Below, one piece after another: positions 50,081 through 58,516 of a stretch of DNA of 64,000 nucleotides. Positions within the stretch are counted from its first letter, which is position 1. The number at the start of each line of letters is the position of its first letter. Position numbers and translations under genes: made by a program. Source of the DNA: Methylotenera oryzisoli (lineage in GTDB: Bacteria; Pseudomonadota; Gammaproteobacteria; Burkholderiales; Methylophilaceae); assembly GCA_945907735.1 (NCBI GenBank), contig CAMDTL010000002.1, positions 62,001 through 126,000 on the forward strand. Reading direction: 5' to 3'. The notes under the pieces were generated by a model that was given only the letters and a program-made list of their open reading frames with translations, was not told the origin of the DNA and made no database searches.

Positions 50081-50192
50081 GTCATTCCCGCGTAGGCGGG
50101 AATCTAGGTCACTTCCCATTTTAGTATTATAACAATATGCTATCATTACCTGTACTTCACCTAAACTGGATTCCCGCCTACGCGGGAATGAC
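50081..50192. repeat. Inverted pair of GTCATTCCCGCG repeats between glyS and gmhB
   Basis: Unit 1 (50081-50107) begins GTCATTCCCGCGTAGGCGGG and ends AATCTAG. Unit 2 (50166-50192) is its inverse with a single change, beginning CTGGATTCCCGCC and ending GCGGGAATGAC. Each unit can fold alone and the two can pair across 58 bp. It resembles REP/BIME or Neisseria dRS3-type elements. Confidence 0.8.
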
Positions 50193-50210
50193 GAAAGAAA
50201 GATATATTCA

Positions 50211-52298
50211 TTAACTTGCCAGTTTAGACAAATCTGCCACACGGTTCATCGCTTGATGCAGTTGATTTAATAGTGCCAAACGATTATTTTTTAAATTAAC
50301 GTCATCCGCATTTACCATCACATGATCAAAAAAGTCATCTACTGGCGCTTTCAAGGCCGCCAAAGATTTGAGTGAGGCCGTGTAATCGCCGCTTTCGAAC
50401 AGCTTATCCGCTTCAGGTTTTACTTTATTTAAAGCGCTATTAAGTGCGATTTCAGCAGGTGCTTGCAATAAGTTGGCTTTAACTTCTGTTTTGATTTCGC
50501 CTTCTGCTTTTTTCAAGATATTGCTGACACGTTTGTTGGCAGCGGCGAGGGCGGGGGCTTCTGACAGGCTAGCAAAGCTGCGCACCGCACTTAAACGTGC
50601 AGGAATTTCGCTTAATAATGTCGGGTTAAGCGCAAGTACTGCATCCACTTCTTGTGGGGTGGCACCTTGGTCTTTTAGATTTGCTGCCAAGCGATCAAAA
50701 CTGAATTCGTGGATAGATTGAGATGCGGTGATTTCACCTTTAAACTGATTAAGCGCAATATCAATTAAGTGTTTAAACGGCAGCGCTAATTTTGCCTCAA
50801 TTAGCATGCGAATAATACCTAGCGATTGGCGCCGCAAGCCGAATGGGTCTTTGTCGCCAGTAGGTTTTTCGCCAATGCTGAATAAGCCAACCAGTGTCTC
50901 TAGCTTATCTGCCAGCGCGACGCAAATGGCCACTTGGTTGCGCGGTAACTCATCACCGGCAAAACGTGGTTTGTAGTGGTCTTCAATTGCAAAAGCAATC
51001 TCATCATCTAGCTTTTCATGCTGAGCATAATAGCGCCCCATAATGCCTTGCAACTCTGGGAATTCGCCCACCATATCGGTCACTAAATCCGTTTTGGATA
51101 AGCGCGCCGCCAACTCAACTTTAGCGACTAAGCCTGCATCACCAATCTGGCTGGCAATTTCACTGGCAATCGCTATTACGCGCTGATTACGCTCACCTTG
51201 ACTGCCCAGTTTGTTGTGGTAAACCACTTTATCTAAATTACTTACGCGGCTTTCCAGTGTTTTTTTGCGGTCTTGGTCAAAGAAGAATTTTGCATCGGCC
51301 AGACGCGGACGTACTACCCGTTCATTGCCACCTATAACCGCGCTTGGGTCTGCTGGGTTAATGTTTGAAACGATTAAAAATTTATTGGTAAGCTTGCTGT
51401 TGGCATCTAACAGTGGAAAATATTTTTGATTTGCCTTCATGGTCAAAATTAAACATTCCTGCGGCACTTCCAAAAACTCTTTTTCAAATTGTCCAAGCAA
51501 CACATTCGGGCGCTCAACTAAAGCGGTCACTTCATCCAGCAACGCATCATCTTCAATCGGTTTAAGATTTTGTTTAGCCGCCGCCGCGTTTAATTGGCGG
51601 GCGATTTCAGATTTTCTGGCGGCAAAGCTGGCGATAACTGCGCCTTCATCCAACAATTGCTGCTCGTAGTTATCGGCATGACTAATGGTGATGACAGAAT
51701 TTTTGGATTCAAAACGATGGCCTTGTGTGGTGTTGCCAGATTTTAAACCCAGTACAGAAACATCCAAGGGGCTACTGCCATGCAACGCCACCAAACCGTG
51801 TACGGGGCGCACAAAATTTACGCTAGTCCAGCCATCTTTCAACTGATAAGTCATCACTTTAGGAATAGGCAGCTTGGCTAAGGCTTCATCTACCGCTTTT
51901 TGTAAGCCGTCTGGCAGCTTTACGCCGGCTTGCATGGCATCTAAAAACAAGGTGTTATTGTCATTTTTAAGGCTGGCTACAGCGCTTTCGTCAGTACCTA
52001 GACTTTGCAGTTTTTTAACCAAGGCTGGTGTGGCTTTGCCATGAGCATCCAAGCCGACACTGATAGGCATCAGTTTTTGCGAGATTTGTTTATCAGCAGC
52101 TTGGTCGACTACGTAGCTCAGATGTGCGGCCAAGCGGCGCGGTGTGGCAAAAGCAGTCACGCTGGCGTTATCAAGCGTTAAACCTTGCGTTTTAAGCGAT
52201 TCAAACAACACGCCAGAAAACGCTTCGCCCAATTTTTTTAGTGCCTTTGGCGGTAGTTCTTCTACAAATAATTCTACTAATAAATTTTGCATGGTCAT
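50211..52298 (-). CDS. glyS: Glycyl-tRNA synthetase beta subunit
   Basis: Beta chain of the bacterial alpha2-beta2 enzyme; it binds tRNA-Gly and is required for charging. Of 695 residues, the N-terminal VELFVEELPPKAL, ATPRRLAAHL, KMQADQKYFPL-like stretch (here MKANQKYFPLLD), the HD-like region and the DPFGLRRQSLGIIRML motif are present, followed by the DALR-like anticodon domain. Start ATG 52298, or 52292 which gives MQNLLVELF. It follows glyQ. Confidence 0.97.
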   Translation of the reverse strand: MTMQNLLVELFVEELPPKALKKLGEAFSGVLFESLKTQGLTLDNASVTAFATPRRLAAHLSYVVDQAADKQISQKLMPISVGLDAHGKATPALVKKLQSLGTDESAVASLKNDNNTLFLDAMQAGVKLPDGLQKAVDEALAKLPIPKVMTYQLKDGWTSVNFVRPVHGLVALHGSSPLDVSVLGLKSGNTTQGHRFESKNSVITISHADNYEQQLLDEGAVIASFAARKSEIARQLNAAAAKQNLKPIEDDALLDEVTALVERPNVLLGQFEKEFLEVPQECLILTMKANQKYFPLLDANSKLTNKFLIVSNINPADPSAVIGGNERVVRPRLADAKFFFDQDRKKTLESRVSNLDKVVYHNKLGSQGERNQRVIAIASEIASQIGDAGLVAKVELAARLSKTDLVTDMVGEFPELQGIMGRYYAQHEKLDDEIAFAIEDHYKPRFAGDELPRNQVAICVALADKLETLVGLFSIGEKPTGDKDPFGLRRQSLGIIRMLIEAKLALPFKHLIDIALNQFKGEITASQSIHEFSFDRLAANLKDQGATPQEVDAVLALNPTLLSEIPARLSAVRSFASLSEAPALAAANKRVSNILKKAEGEIKTEVKANLLQAPAEIALNSALNKVKPEADKLFESGDYTASLKSLAALKAPVDDFFDHVMVNADDVNLKNNRLALLNQLHQAMNRVADLSKLAS

Positions 52299-52314
52299 TT
52301 AATTTTTCTCTATC

Positions 52315-52395
52315 GTCATTCCGTGCTTGACACGGAATCCGTGTGTCTTTTATTTGTCTTTCAAGTCGCTAGATTCCGACTTACGTCGGAATGAC
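52315..52395. repeat. Inverted pair of GTCATTCCG repeats between glyQ and glyS
   Basis: Unit 1 (52315-52341) begins GTCATTCCGTGCTTGACACGG and ends AATCCG. Unit 2 (52369-52395) is reversed, beginning CTAGATTCCGAC and ending GTCGGAATGAC. Each forms its own hairpin. They lie inside the glyQ-glyS operon and may set the relative expression of the two subunits. Confidence 0.75.
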
Positions 52396-52397
52396 GG

Positions 52398-53321
52398 CTA
52401 AGCGATTTTCTTATTGCGTTCTAACTCTGCCAACACTTCATTTGCCCAATTTTTTGGCGCAAGCGGAAAGCCCAGTCTGGCGCGGCTATCCAGGTAACTG
52501 GCAGCAACGCTACGCGCAATATTACGGATTTTTCCAATATAAGCAGCGCGTTCTGTCACACTGATTGCGCCACGCGCATCCAGCAGGTTAAAGGTATGCG
52601 CGGCTTTTAATACTTGTTCATAGGCTGGTAGTGCGAGTTTTTCTTTAACTAAATGCTGCGCCTGCTTTTCATGCGCATTAAAGGCAGTCAGTAAAAACTC
52701 CACATCGCTATGTTCAAAGTTATAGGTTGATTGCTCGACCTCGTTTTGGTGGAACACGTCACCGTATTTCACATTTTCTGAGTACTGCAAATCGTACACA
52801 CTATCCACGCCTTGCAAGTACATGGCGAGACGCTCTAGGCCGTAGGTGATTTCGCCAGTAATCGGTTTGCAATTAATGCCGCCCACTTGCTGAAAATAAG
52901 TGAATTGAGTGACTTCCATGCCGTTCAGCCATACTTCCCAGCCCAAGCCCCAAGCACCCAAGGTTGGGTTTTCCCAGTCGTCCTCTACAAAGCGGATATC
53001 ATTTTTTTTAAGGTCAAACCCCAGTGCTTCTAGCGAGCCTAAATACAGCTCTAAAATGTTGGCTGGCGCGGGTTTTAGCACGACTTGGTATTGGTAATAA
53101 TGTTGCAAACGATTTGGATTCTCGCCATAGCGACCATCTTTTGGGCGACGGCTGGGTTGTACGTAAGCGGCTTTCCATGGCTCTGGGCCAAGCGAGCGCA
53201 AAAATGTGGCCGTGTGCGAAGTGCCTGCGCCTACTTCCATATCGTAAGGTTGTAGCAAGGCGCAGCCTTGTTTGTCCCAGTAGGATTGTAGGTTCAATAT
53301 GATTTGCTGAAAAGTTTGCAT
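52398..53321 (-). CDS. glyQ: Glycyl-tRNA synthetase alpha subunit
   Basis: Catalytic alpha chain (class II) that activates glycine. The 307 residues include [38 protein letters not shown]-type stretch (motif 1 region), [21 protein letters not shown] (motif 2) and [18 protein letters not shown]. It is the first gene of glyQ-glyS and lies 52 bp after lnt, the usual betaproteobacterial order. Confidence 0.97.
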   Translation of the reverse strand: MQTFQQIILNLQSYWDKQGCALLQPYDMEVGAGTSHTATFLRSLGPEPWKAAYVQPSRRPKDGRYGENPNRLQHYYQYQVVLKPAPANILELYLGSLEALGFDLKKNDIRFVEDDWENPTLGAWGLGWEVWLNGMEVTQFTYFQQVGGINCKPITGEITYGLERLAMYLQGVDSVYDLQYSENVKYGDVFHQNEVEQSTYNFEHSDVEFLLTAFNAHEKQAQHLVKEKLALPAYEQVLKAAHTFNLLDARGAISVTERAAYIGKIRNIARSVAASYLDSRARLGFPLAPKNWANEVLAELERNKKIA

Positions 53322-53373
53322 TGGCTTGATTTTATTTGCGAAAGGCTAGATTTTACCTTGTTTTATTAGCAAG

Positions 53374-54849
53374 CTATAGCGTTTTGCGTCTAATCACAAA
53401 AGCAATTACACCAAAACAAAACACAATAAATGGCCAGTTGCTCCAGCGCACGTAAGGTGTGCTGCCCGTGTAACCTTGCGCGGTCACATTCAGCGTAGTT
53501 TGCACATCGTGCGGTGCATGCGCCAGCACATCACCATGCTGATTGATGCTGGCGGTGGCGCCAGTATTGGTGGCGCGTAGCAGGTGGCGACCAGTTTCTA
53601 AGGCGCGTGCTTGCGAAAACTGCATGTGCTGATCTGCCGCATACGATAGACCATACCATGCATCGTTGCTGATGTTGACGAGCAGTGTTGCCGCCGGCAA
53701 TTGGCGGATAATTTCTTCGCCAAATACGTCTTCGTAACAAATATTCACGCCAATTTTTTGGCCTGCCAAACGCATAGGCTGCTGTTGCGCACCGCCGCGT
53801 GATAAATCGCTTAAGGGCATGTTGAGCCAATCACGGTAAATCCAGCCAAATACTTGCTTAAGCGGAATAAATTCACCGAACGGTACCAGATGATTTTTTT
53901 TGTAGGCTTGGTTGGGCGCATCGCTGAAGCTAATGGCGCTATTAAAATACTCACTCGTGTCTTCGTTATACTCCACCGTGCCGATGATGAGCGGATGTTG
54001 TTTGCCGTATTCGATCAATGCGTTTTTCACGGACGCATTCAGTTGGCTGGAAATCACGGGTAGCGCGGTTTCTGGCAAAATAATGAGGTTGGCCTTGCTG
54101 GCTTGCAGCATACTTAAATATTGGGCTATGGTGCTTTGTGCTTTTTCGGGCGACCATTTATCTAGCTGCGAAATATTGCCTTGTACTAACGCGACGGAAA
54201 TTGGTTTGCCGATGGGCGTTGTCCATTCGACCATTTTGAGCACATGGCCAAGCATAACGATAAACACCATGGCTGCAATGCTGTTGCGTTTAAAGATTAA
54301 GCTGGGTTTTGCAAACCAGTGCGCGATGAGCCCAGCTAAAAACACTGTGATCACTGATGCGCCATACACGCCCACCAGCGGCATATAGCCTGCCAGCGGG
54401 CTGTGCGGCACTTGGCTGTAGCCCATGGTTAGCCAGGGGAAGCCAGTAAAAATCCAGCTACGAATCCAATCGGATAAACCCCAAAGCACGGGTGCGCTTA
54501 ACCACATCCAGCCTAGTTTTTTGCTGAAATAGCCCACACAGCCAACAAATAGTGCCATAAATGCGCACAAGCACAAGGTGCAAAAACTCGCAAACCACCA
54601 GGGCATGCCGCCAAAATCGTGCAAGCTAATGTATATCCAATAAATGCCGACACAATATAAACCAAGCCCGTAGCTGAATCCCAATATCCATGCGGCTTGT
54701 GGCGTTCTGGTTTGTGCCCATAAATAGCATAAACCAGCAATGGCAAGCATGGGGATTGGAAAGAGGTAGTATGGCGCAAAACCTAGCACAGAGGCAGCGC
54801 CCAATAAAAGCGCGAGTAGGGCAGGCAAGTATTTTTTATTAAAAATCAT
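53374..54849 (-). CDS. lnt: Apolipoprotein N-acyltransferase
   Basis: Inner-membrane enzyme adding the third acyl chain to lipoproteins. Six to seven N-terminal hydrophobic segments are followed by a nitrilase-fold periplasmic domain with the catalytic triad: Glu in ILPETALPV, Lys in YKKNHLVPFGEF and Cys in GVNICYEDVFG. I chose ATG 54849 (MIFNKKYLP, 491 residues) over the in-frame TTG at 54858. Confidence 0.95.
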   Translation of the reverse strand: MIFNKKYLPALLALLLGAASVLGFAPYYLFPIPMLAIAGLCYLWAQTRTPQAAWILGFSYGLGLYCVGIYWIYISLHDFGGMPWWFASFCTLCLCAFMALFVGCVGYFSKKLGWMWLSAPVLWGLSDWIRSWIFTGFPWLTMGYSQVPHSPLAGYMPLVGVYGASVITVFLAGLIAHWFAKPSLIFKRNSIAAMVFIVMLGHVLKMVEWTTPIGKPISVALVQGNISQLDKWSPEKAQSTIAQYLSMLQASKANLIILPETALPVISSQLNASVKNALIEYGKQHPLIIGTVEYNEDTSEYFNSAISFSDAPNQAYKKNHLVPFGEFIPLKQVFGWIYRDWLNMPLSDLSRGGAQQQPMRLAGQKIGVNICYEDVFGEEIIRQLPAATLLVNISNDAWYGLSYAADQHMQFSQARALETGRHLLRATNTGATASINQHGDVLAHAPHDVQTTLNVTAQGYTGSTPYVRWSNWPFIVFCFGVIAFVIRRKTL

Positions 54850-54916
54850 AAGTAGCAAGCTGGTTAAAAGACCCGCGATTGTAGCGTGTTATTTATCATT
54901 TAAACTTAGCACAATA

Positions 54917-54954
54917 AAAAAAGCGCCTAGGTTTAAAATACAGGGCACCTTTTT
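54917..54954 (-). terminator. Rho-independent terminator between the hypothetical gene and lnt
   Basis: On the minus strand AAAAAGGTGCC pairs with GGCGCTTTTTT (two G-T wobbles) around a 16-base loop and ends in seven T. It separates the 54974-55435 gene from lnt, so lnt-glyQ-glyS needs its own promoter in the 54850-54916 stretch. Confidence 0.75.
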
Positions 54955-54973
54955 AAATGACATACTCGCTAGA

Positions 54974-55435
54974 TTAGTGAGCTGCTGGAATCTCTTCCAA
55001 CTTTTCCATTGCTGGCATCGGCGGCTCAGCATGTTTTTTGCTGGCACCATCATTGGCTTCGCTACTGCCGTTGTTTAAAAACACTACTTGTACCACTTTA
55101 TCCTCCACAAAATCCAACTCTGTAGTGGGGTAGTAAGTGCCATTTTCATCAGTATTAATATTGTGGTAATGCCAAATGCTCGCCACCACTTTAGCTGAGC
55201 CTTTGGCTTTTATGTCATTGGCTTTGGCAGGCTCGCCCAGCAGCTCAACAATTTTTTGTTTATTAAATTGATTGATTACCGCCGCAAAGGCTTTTTCTTC
55301 AGTGGGGATTTCTGTGACCAAAGGCATAATGTGTGCATTTTCTGCCTCATTTTCGCTAGGCACCTCTTCGGCGTAGCTGCCATGAGCAAACAGGCTGGCA
55401 GTAACAAGCGAAACAACCAACATCCATTTTTTCAT
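54974..55435 (-). CDS. Exported protein of unknown function (SmpA/OmlA-like middle part)
   Basis: 153 residues with a signal peptide (MKKWMLVVSLVTASLFAHG, cut near SYA). The middle (about residues 50-115) has FNKQKIVELLGEPAKAND, then SIWHYHNI and ELDFVEDKVVQVVFL, a strand pattern like the SmpA/OmlA (BamE-type) fold. The C terminus is Glu/Pro/Met-rich. I do not recognise it as a named family. ATG 55435 is preferred to the in-frame TTG at 55438. It sits between corC and lnt, where envelope genes are usual. Confidence 0.7.
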   Translation of the reverse strand: MKKWMLVVSLVTASLFAHGSYAEEVPSENEAENAHIMPLVTEIPTEEKAFAAVINQFNKQKIVELLGEPAKANDIKAKGSAKVVASIWHYHNINTDENGTYYPTTELDFVEDKVVQVVFLNNGSSEANDGASKKHAEPPMPAMEKLEEIPAAH

Positions 55436-55529
55436 CAATCTTGCCAGAATATTGCCTTAACTAAAATATAGCATGATGAGATTTGAAACCAAAATTAGTC
55501 CATGCAAGGCACTGCATCCATATTAACGT

Positions 55530-56390
55530 TTATGTAGCCTCAATCGGATACGGCTCGTCTGCAATGACTTCAACCAAAATGGAATGCAAGCGCCTACTGT
55601 CGGCACGCAGCACGCTAACGCTTAAGTTGTTAATCACCACGCTATCACCACGCTTAGGCTGGTGGCCAAACTTATTCACCACTAAACCACCAATGGTGCC
55701 GAACTCTTCATCGCTAAAATTGGTGCCAACGGCTTCGTTAAAGTCAGCGATTTCGGTGAGTGCCTTGACCCGATAATTTCCTTCAGCATTTTGGATGATA
55801 TTGTCTTCATCTTTGTCGTAATCGTATTCATCTTCAATGTCGCCAACAATTTGCTCCAACACGTCTTCAATGGTGACCATGCCTGCTACGCCGCCATATT
55901 CATCTACGACGATGGCGATGTGATTGCGATTGCTACGAAATTCTTTTAATAAAACGTTTAAGCGCTTGGCTTCTGGAATAAACACAGCGGGGCGTAGCAT
56001 GTCACGCACTTCAAAATCTTCGCCTGCGTAGTACCTTAATAAGTCTTTAGCCAGCAAAACGCCTATCACATCATTTTTGTTGTCTTCAATCACAGGAAAG
56101 CGCGAGTGGGCGGTTTCGATGACGTGCGGGATAAACGTTGCAGGTGGGTCAGTGATGTCGATGACGTCCATTTGTGAGCGCGGAATCATAATATCACGCA
56201 CTTGCATCTCGCTCACCTGTAGCACGCCCTCTATCATGGCCAGCGAGTCTGCATCCATCAAACTGTTTTCGTAGGCACCGTGTAACAGATCTACCAGTTG
56301 TTCACGATCCTCTGGTTCTCTTAGTAAAAAATCGCTTAGACGTTCTAGTAAACCAGGTTTGTTGCTTAACTTTTCCGAGTCGGAAGCCAT
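55530..56390 (-). CDS. corC: CorC/HlyC family CBS-domain transporter-associated protein
   Basis: 286 residues with a pair of CBS domains (about 65-190, with [19 protein letters not shown] and [30 protein letters not shown]) and a C-terminal CorC_HlyC FAD-like domain ([20 protein letters not shown]). CorC is linked to magnesium and cobalt efflux. It lies 11 bp downstream of ybeY, the standard ybeY-corC-lnt order. Confidence 0.93.
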   Translation of the reverse strand: MASDSEKLSNKPGLLERLSDFLLREPEDREQLVDLLHGAYENSLMDADSLAMIEGVLQVSEMQVRDIMIPRSQMDVIDITDPPATFIPHVIETAHSRFPVIEDNKNDVIGVLLAKDLLRYYAGEDFEVRDMLRPAVFIPEAKRLNVLLKEFRSNRNHIAIVVDEYGGVAGMVTIEDVLEQIVGDIEDEYDYDKDEDNIIQNAEGNYRVKALTEIADFNEAVGTNFSDEEFGTIGGLVVNKFGHQPKRGDSVVINNLSVSVLRADSRRLHSILVEVIADEPYPIEAT

Positions 56391-56401
56391 TAGTAGGCGC
56401 C

Positions 56402-56839
56402 CTATATAATGAGATAAGGATTAGCATACCCTAATTTAGCCAAGATTTGTATCTCGATAGATTCCATTAACACCGCTTGGTACTCATCTTCGTGATCGTA
56501 ACCGTGCAGATGCAGCACGCCATGCACGGTCAAATGCGCAAAATGTGCTTGTAGCGATATATTTTGAGATTGCGCTTCGGCCGCAACAATGGGTGCGCAA
56601 ATAATAATATCGCCCATCAAATGTGGTGTTTCAGTCAGTGGGAAAGTCAGCACATTGGTTGCGTAATCTTTTCCGCGATAGGTGCTATTTAAAATACGCG
56701 CCTCGTCCTCATCCACAATGCGTATCGTCACCTCAGTTTCCACACGTAGCGTAGCTTGCACCCACTTTTTAAAAAGTACGCGTGCAGGAATATTTGTAAG
56801 CTGACTTGCGATTTGCAGAGAAAATTTTAACTGGGGCAT
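56402..56839 (-). CDS. ybeY: Endoribonuclease YbeY
   Basis: Zinc-dependent RNase involved in 16S rRNA maturation and 70S quality control. The 145 residues show STYRGKDYATNVLTFP and the three-histidine zinc motif HGVLHLHGYDHEDE. In most proteobacteria phoH lies directly upstream; here that place is taken by a divergent PAP2 phosphatase gene, and phoH is not in the window. Confidence 0.95.
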   Translation of the reverse strand: MPQLKFSLQIASQLTNIPARVLFKKWVQATLRVETEVTIRIVDEDEARILNSTYRGKDYATNVLTFPLTETPHLMGDIIICAPIVAAEAQSQNISLQAHFAHLTVHGVLHLHGYDHEDEYQAVLMESIEIQILAKLGYANPYLII

Positions 56840-56927
56840 TTAACGATTATATCTCATTTAAAATTTAGCCAGCATTAACAGTATAAACTGTTATTTATCA
56901 ATAATTTAGTAAAAAAACTTCATTTTA

Positions 56928-56961
56928 GTTTAATGATTTTGTCATATTCGGCGGATATGCT
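56928..56961 (+). promoter_or_regulatory. Weak PhoB-box-like site before the PAP2 gene
   Basis: TTGTCAT at 56939-56945 is preceded 11 bases earlier by GTTTAAT, which matches only four of seven heptamer positions. Ten bases after it lies TATGCT (56956-56961), four of six to a -10 and at the spacing seen in the other candidate sites. The gene starts at 56994. Confidence 0.35.
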
Positions 56962-56993
56962 GCTAGCATCAACAATTGTAGTTGAAGGTGCAA

Positions 56994-57530
56994 ATGTCAA
57001 ACAGAATGCGTTTTTATTTTAGCCGTATGCTGGTGCTAGATAGCGCGCTGTGCGTGACATTTAGCCACACCAATCAAAACCGCATCATCCGCGATTGGTT
57101 CCGCATGATTAGCCGCTTGGGTGATGGTATGTTTTGGTACATGCTGATGTTGGTGATTTTAATGACCCAACAAATGGATGGCGTGAAACCATTTTTGCAC
57201 ATGGCGATTGTGGGTCTGACGGGCGCACTGATTTATAAATGGCTGAAAACAAAAACGCAGCGCCCGCGCCCTTATCAAGTGCGGCAAGATGTTTGGGTCG
57301 TTGGCAGGCCGTTAGATCATTTTAGTTTTCCCTCTGGGCACACCTTACATGCAGTTGCCTTTGGTTTAGTGGCCATGTTTTATTATCCAATATTGGCGAT
57401 TATTTTGATGCCATTTATCGTGATGGTCGCCATGTCGCGGGTGATTTTAGGCTTGCATTACCCAAGCGATGTCATGGCGGGCGCGGCACTTGGTTACTTA
57501 ATTGCGCAGTTTTCTTTTGCCTTATTTTAA
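56994..57530 (+). CDS. PAP2-superfamily membrane phosphatase
   Basis: Integral membrane phosphatase of 178 residues. All three PAP2 motifs are present: KTKTQRPRP, FPSGHTLHA and SRVILGLHYPSDVMAG. Family members dephosphorylate phosphatidate, undecaprenyl diphosphate or lipid A; the specific substrate cannot be read from the sequence. ATG at 56994 has GAAGG 5 bases upstream and is better than the in-frame TTG at 56982. Its end overlaps the convergent phospholipase-like gene by 4 bp. The neighbourhood suggests phosphatidate-to-diacylglycerol conversion during phosphate starvation, which is inference. Confidence 0.88.
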   Translation: MSNRMRFYFSRMLVLDSALCVTFSHTNQNRIIRDWFRMISRLGDGMFWYMLMLVILMTQQMDGVKPFLHMAIVGLTGALIYKWLKTKTQRPRPYQVRQDVWVVGRPLDHFSFPSGHTLHAVAFGLVAMFYYPILAIILMPFIVMVAMSRVILGLHYPSDVMAGAALGYLIAQFSFALF

Positions 57531-58372
57531 GCGGCTTTTTTGGCTTGATAAAGTTTGATAGGTGTGGCTAAACGCGCGCTTAATTCGTTTAAACATTTCT
57601 CTCGCCAAGCAACCATTTCCGCTGCATTTAAGTGATTCAGCTCTGGCTCCCAACTAGGTCGATTGCCTTGTACAGATTGCTCAAAGTGCGTGAGCGCATA
57701 GCTGGTTTTGGATAAGTAATAATTAAAGTTTTTAAGCAGCTCGCGGTCTTTTAGTTTTAGCGCTAGCAATATGATGGAAGAAAGTTGACTCACTCTTAGC
57801 AAAGCATCGGCCCAAGCCAGTTGGCGTAATTTGCGTTTTGCATGGCGTTTAGAAACGTTAAAACAAGGCGAGAGCAATGCACTCAGTGCATCAATATGCG
57901 TCAAAATTAAATGATGTGGACAATGCGATATATGTTTTGCAATATGCGCGTCCATCGCCCACTCAGAGGCGATATGCGTCACGACGGATTCGTTCCTCCA
58001 CTTAGCTTCGTGTGCAGGTACAAAGTGGTTGTGCGCAACGACATCCACAAACAAGTGGCTGCTATAGCCAATGGCGATGGCGATTTCTTGCTCCGAATGT
58101 GCATTTTTAATCATCAACTCAGCTTTTTCCCATTGGTGTGAGGTGTGGAAAGATTTAGAAATAACGGCCAAATCTGGCAGGCAAGCGCCCGCCATAACAA
58201 GTTTTGGGAATTTTTTAATGGCGCGCAGAATTTTTGGGTCTAGCAACGGCGAGGTGACCAGCATCCACTGCGCAAATAAAATATGGCTGTATAACCCCCA
58301 GGCATTGGCATCCAGCGCGTAAGTGCATAAAGGAAAGCACCATAACAGCTTGCTAACAGTAGGTTTTTTCAT
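57527..58372 (-). CDS. Zinc-dependent phospholipase C-like protein
   Basis: 281 residues from ATG 58372 (MKKPTVSK). The start looks like a signal peptide with a cut after DANA, which would leave mature WGLYSH. In Bacillus cereus phospholipase C the mature N-terminal Trp is itself a zinc ligand, so this match is telling. Other likely ligands are His in GLYSH, Asp in GACLPDLA, His in FHTSHQWEK, SHLFVDVVAHNHF (HxxxD and H) and Glu in ASEWAMDAHI, the order of the PF00882-type fold. It would cut phospholipids to diacylglycerol outside the inner membrane. A PhoB-box-like promoter lies upstream and the divergent neighbour is a GT4 glycosyltransferase. An ATG at 58396 is possible, but it would fall at the predicted transcription start. 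Phospholipase activity is inferred. Confidence 0.72.
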   Translation of the reverse strand: MKKPTVSKLLWCFPLCTYALDANAWGLYSHILFAQWMLVTSPLLDPKILRAIKKFPKLVMAGACLPDLAVISKSFHTSHQWEKAELMIKNAHSEQEIAIAIGYSSHLFVDVVAHNHFVPAHEAKWRNESVVTHIASEWAMDAHIAKHISHCPHHLILTHIDALSALLSPCFNVSKRHAKRKLRQLAWADALLRVSQLSSIILLALKLKDRELLKNFNYYLSKTSYALTHFEQSVQGNRPSWEPELNHLNAAEMVAWREKCLNELSARLATPIKLYQAKKAA

Positions 58373-58400
58373 GCGCGTACTGTTACACGCCAGCATGAAA

Positions 58401-58434
58401 TTTAAATGAAGGTTTGATGATAGCTTGATGACGG
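58401..58434 (-). promoter_or_regulatory. PhoB-box-like promoter of the phospholipase-like gene (predicted)
   Basis: The minus strand reads CCGTCATCAAG then CTATCATCAAA, two 11-base units each matching six of seven heptamer positions. Ten bases after the second heptamer comes TTTAAA (58401-58406), four of six to a -10. The predicted transcript start is near 58394. Confidence 0.5.
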
Positions 58435-58454
58435 TTAAGCAAATTTTACTGCTA

Positions 58455-58488
58455 GTTTCATTTAATTGTCACATTAAAAAGTTAGCAT
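58455..58488 (+). promoter_or_regulatory. PhoB-box-like promoter of the GT4 gene (predicted)
   Basis: GTTTCATTTAA then TTGTCACATTA form an 11-base direct repeat; the second half matches the PhoB half-site closely, as in phoA (TTGTCAC). Ten bases after it is TAGCAT (58483-58488), four of six to a -10. Transcription would start near 58495, after the ATG at 58487 but before the ATG at 58517. Confidence 0.55.
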
Positions 58489-58516
58489 GAGACTTCTAAA
58501 TAATCTAGCTAACCAC

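Noticed and set aside
50081-50192. Repeat pair as a small transposable element (MITE)
   Set aside because: No target-site duplication is evident, and the units fit the dispersed palindromic family found elsewhere in the window.
52298-52397. Glycine riboswitch or T-box controlling glyS
   Set aside because: The gap is taken up by two palindromic repeats and shows none of the conserved glycine-aptamer or T-box sequence.
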